Under the pieces are notes generated by a model, which was not told where the DNA came from, made no database searches, and saw only the letters and a program-made list of their open reading frames with translations. Positions 5,505 through 5,839 of a stretch of DNA of 5,839 nucleotides are shown in pieces (positions within the stretch are counted from its first letter, which is position 1; every line of letters begins with the position of its first letter). The translations under genes were made by a program, and so were the position numbers. Source of the stretch: Marinobacterium sp. xm-d-530 (lineage in GTDB: Bacteria > Pseudomonadota > Gammaproteobacteria > Pseudomonadales > Balneatricaceae); the NCBI GenBank assembly GCA_949499045.1, contig CATEEE010000185.1, positions 1 to 5,839 of the forward strand, written 5' to 3'.

Positions 5505-5839
5505 ATGTTTAGAAGAGATTCTACTCAACCTTGGCACCCCAGCTTTTTCCTAGCGGCACTTGGCGCTGGTGGCATGTCTGTCGCGTTCTTTATGTATCTA
5601 ATGTGGATGGTGCCTCATAAGGGTTACCCAATGCCGACTTGGGAGCACTGGACGACAGCTTGGGGTTCAGACATTGCCAGTGGTATTCCAATGCCGTTAA
5701 TTATCGGCTTTGCCATTGCCGGTGTTGTGATCTTTGGACTGTTGCACATCGCTCTGTTGGTTTGGAATATTCGCGAATACAACGCAGTCAAAGGCAGTGA
5801 AGCTCACGAGAAGATTTTGAACTCACCCGCTGAGGTTCA
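5505..5839 (+). CDS. Polytopic membrane protein, N-terminal 111 residues (truncated); possibly TDT/SLAC1-type anion channel
   Basis: The reading frame is open from the ATG at 5505 to the window end (111 codons plus 2 bases). A GGAG Shine-Dalgarno lies at 5494-5497, 7 nt from the ATG and inside a perfect 10-bp palindrome (GGAGATCTCC, 5494-5503). Two transmembrane segments are visible, about 14-37 ('FFLAALGAGGMSVAFFMYL') and 63-88 ('PLIIGFAIAGVVIFGLLHI'), joined by a loop with 'YPMPTWEHW'. The 'HPSFFLAALGAGGMS' start recalls TehA/TDT (SLAC1-like) transporters, some of which export sulfite or other anions, but too little is present to be sure. It is transcribed away from the sulfide operon, shares its control region, and may handle a sulfur oxyanion (inference). 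No signal peptide cleavage site is evident. Confidence 0.7.
   Translation, partial: MFRRDSTQPWHPSFFLAALGAGGMSVAFFMYLMWMVPHKGYPMPTWEHWTTAWGSDIASGIPMPLIIGFAIAGVVIFGLLHIALLVWNIREYNAVKGSEAHEKILNSPAEV

Overview
The window looks like a chromosomal segment from a sulfur-oxidising proteobacterium, most likely a gammaproteobacterium. This rests on gene content: a flavocytochrome c sulfide dehydrogenase flavoprotein, several c-type cytochromes and a Crp/Fnr regulator. Base composition is balanced to slightly AT-rich. I see no mobile elements, RNA genes or CRISPR repeats.

Layout. Almost everything is one minus-strand operon read from about 5246 down to 1. In transcription order it encodes: (a) a CydA-like membrane protein with a fused C-terminal cytochrome c domain (5246-3852); (b) a second, paralogous CydA-like membrane protein (3840-2617); (c) a small monoheme cytochrome c (2606-2304); (d) a Tat-exported FccB/SoxF-type sulfide dehydrogenase flavoprotein (2307-973); (e) a diheme cytochrome c4-type protein (976-311); (f) the N-terminal part of a Crp/Fnr-family regulator (299-1, running off the window). 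The junctions are very tight: two TAAGGAG stop/Shine-Dalgarno overlaps, two ATGA overlaps and one 11-nt gap. A divergent plus-strand gene (5505 onward, truncated) encodes a polytopic membrane protein, possibly a TDT/SLAC1-type anion channel.

The 258-bp divergent region (5247-5504) holds two Fnr-architecture 14-bp sites (TTGCG-N4-CGCAA and TTGCG-N4-ATCAA), a good sigma70-like promoter for the plus-strand gene, and a cluster of ATTAG/CTAAT half-sites. That cluster includes two identically built ATTAG-N6-CTAAT inverted repeats over the promoter. Two short hairpins lie in the untranslated leader of the minus-strand operon.

How the genes may work together (inference): FccB oxidises sulfide in the periplasm and passes electrons to the monoheme and/or diheme cytochrome c. 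These would feed the cytochrome c domain fused to the CydA-like subunit, so electrons reach a bd-superfamily haem site without passing through quinone. The module would be a self-contained sulfide-to-terminal-acceptor respiratory chain, possibly controlled by the co-transcribed Crp/Fnr protein. The two CydA-like proteins lack the canonical quinol-binding signature, which fits a non-quinol oxidase. The electron acceptor (O2, NO or another) cannot be decided from sequence.
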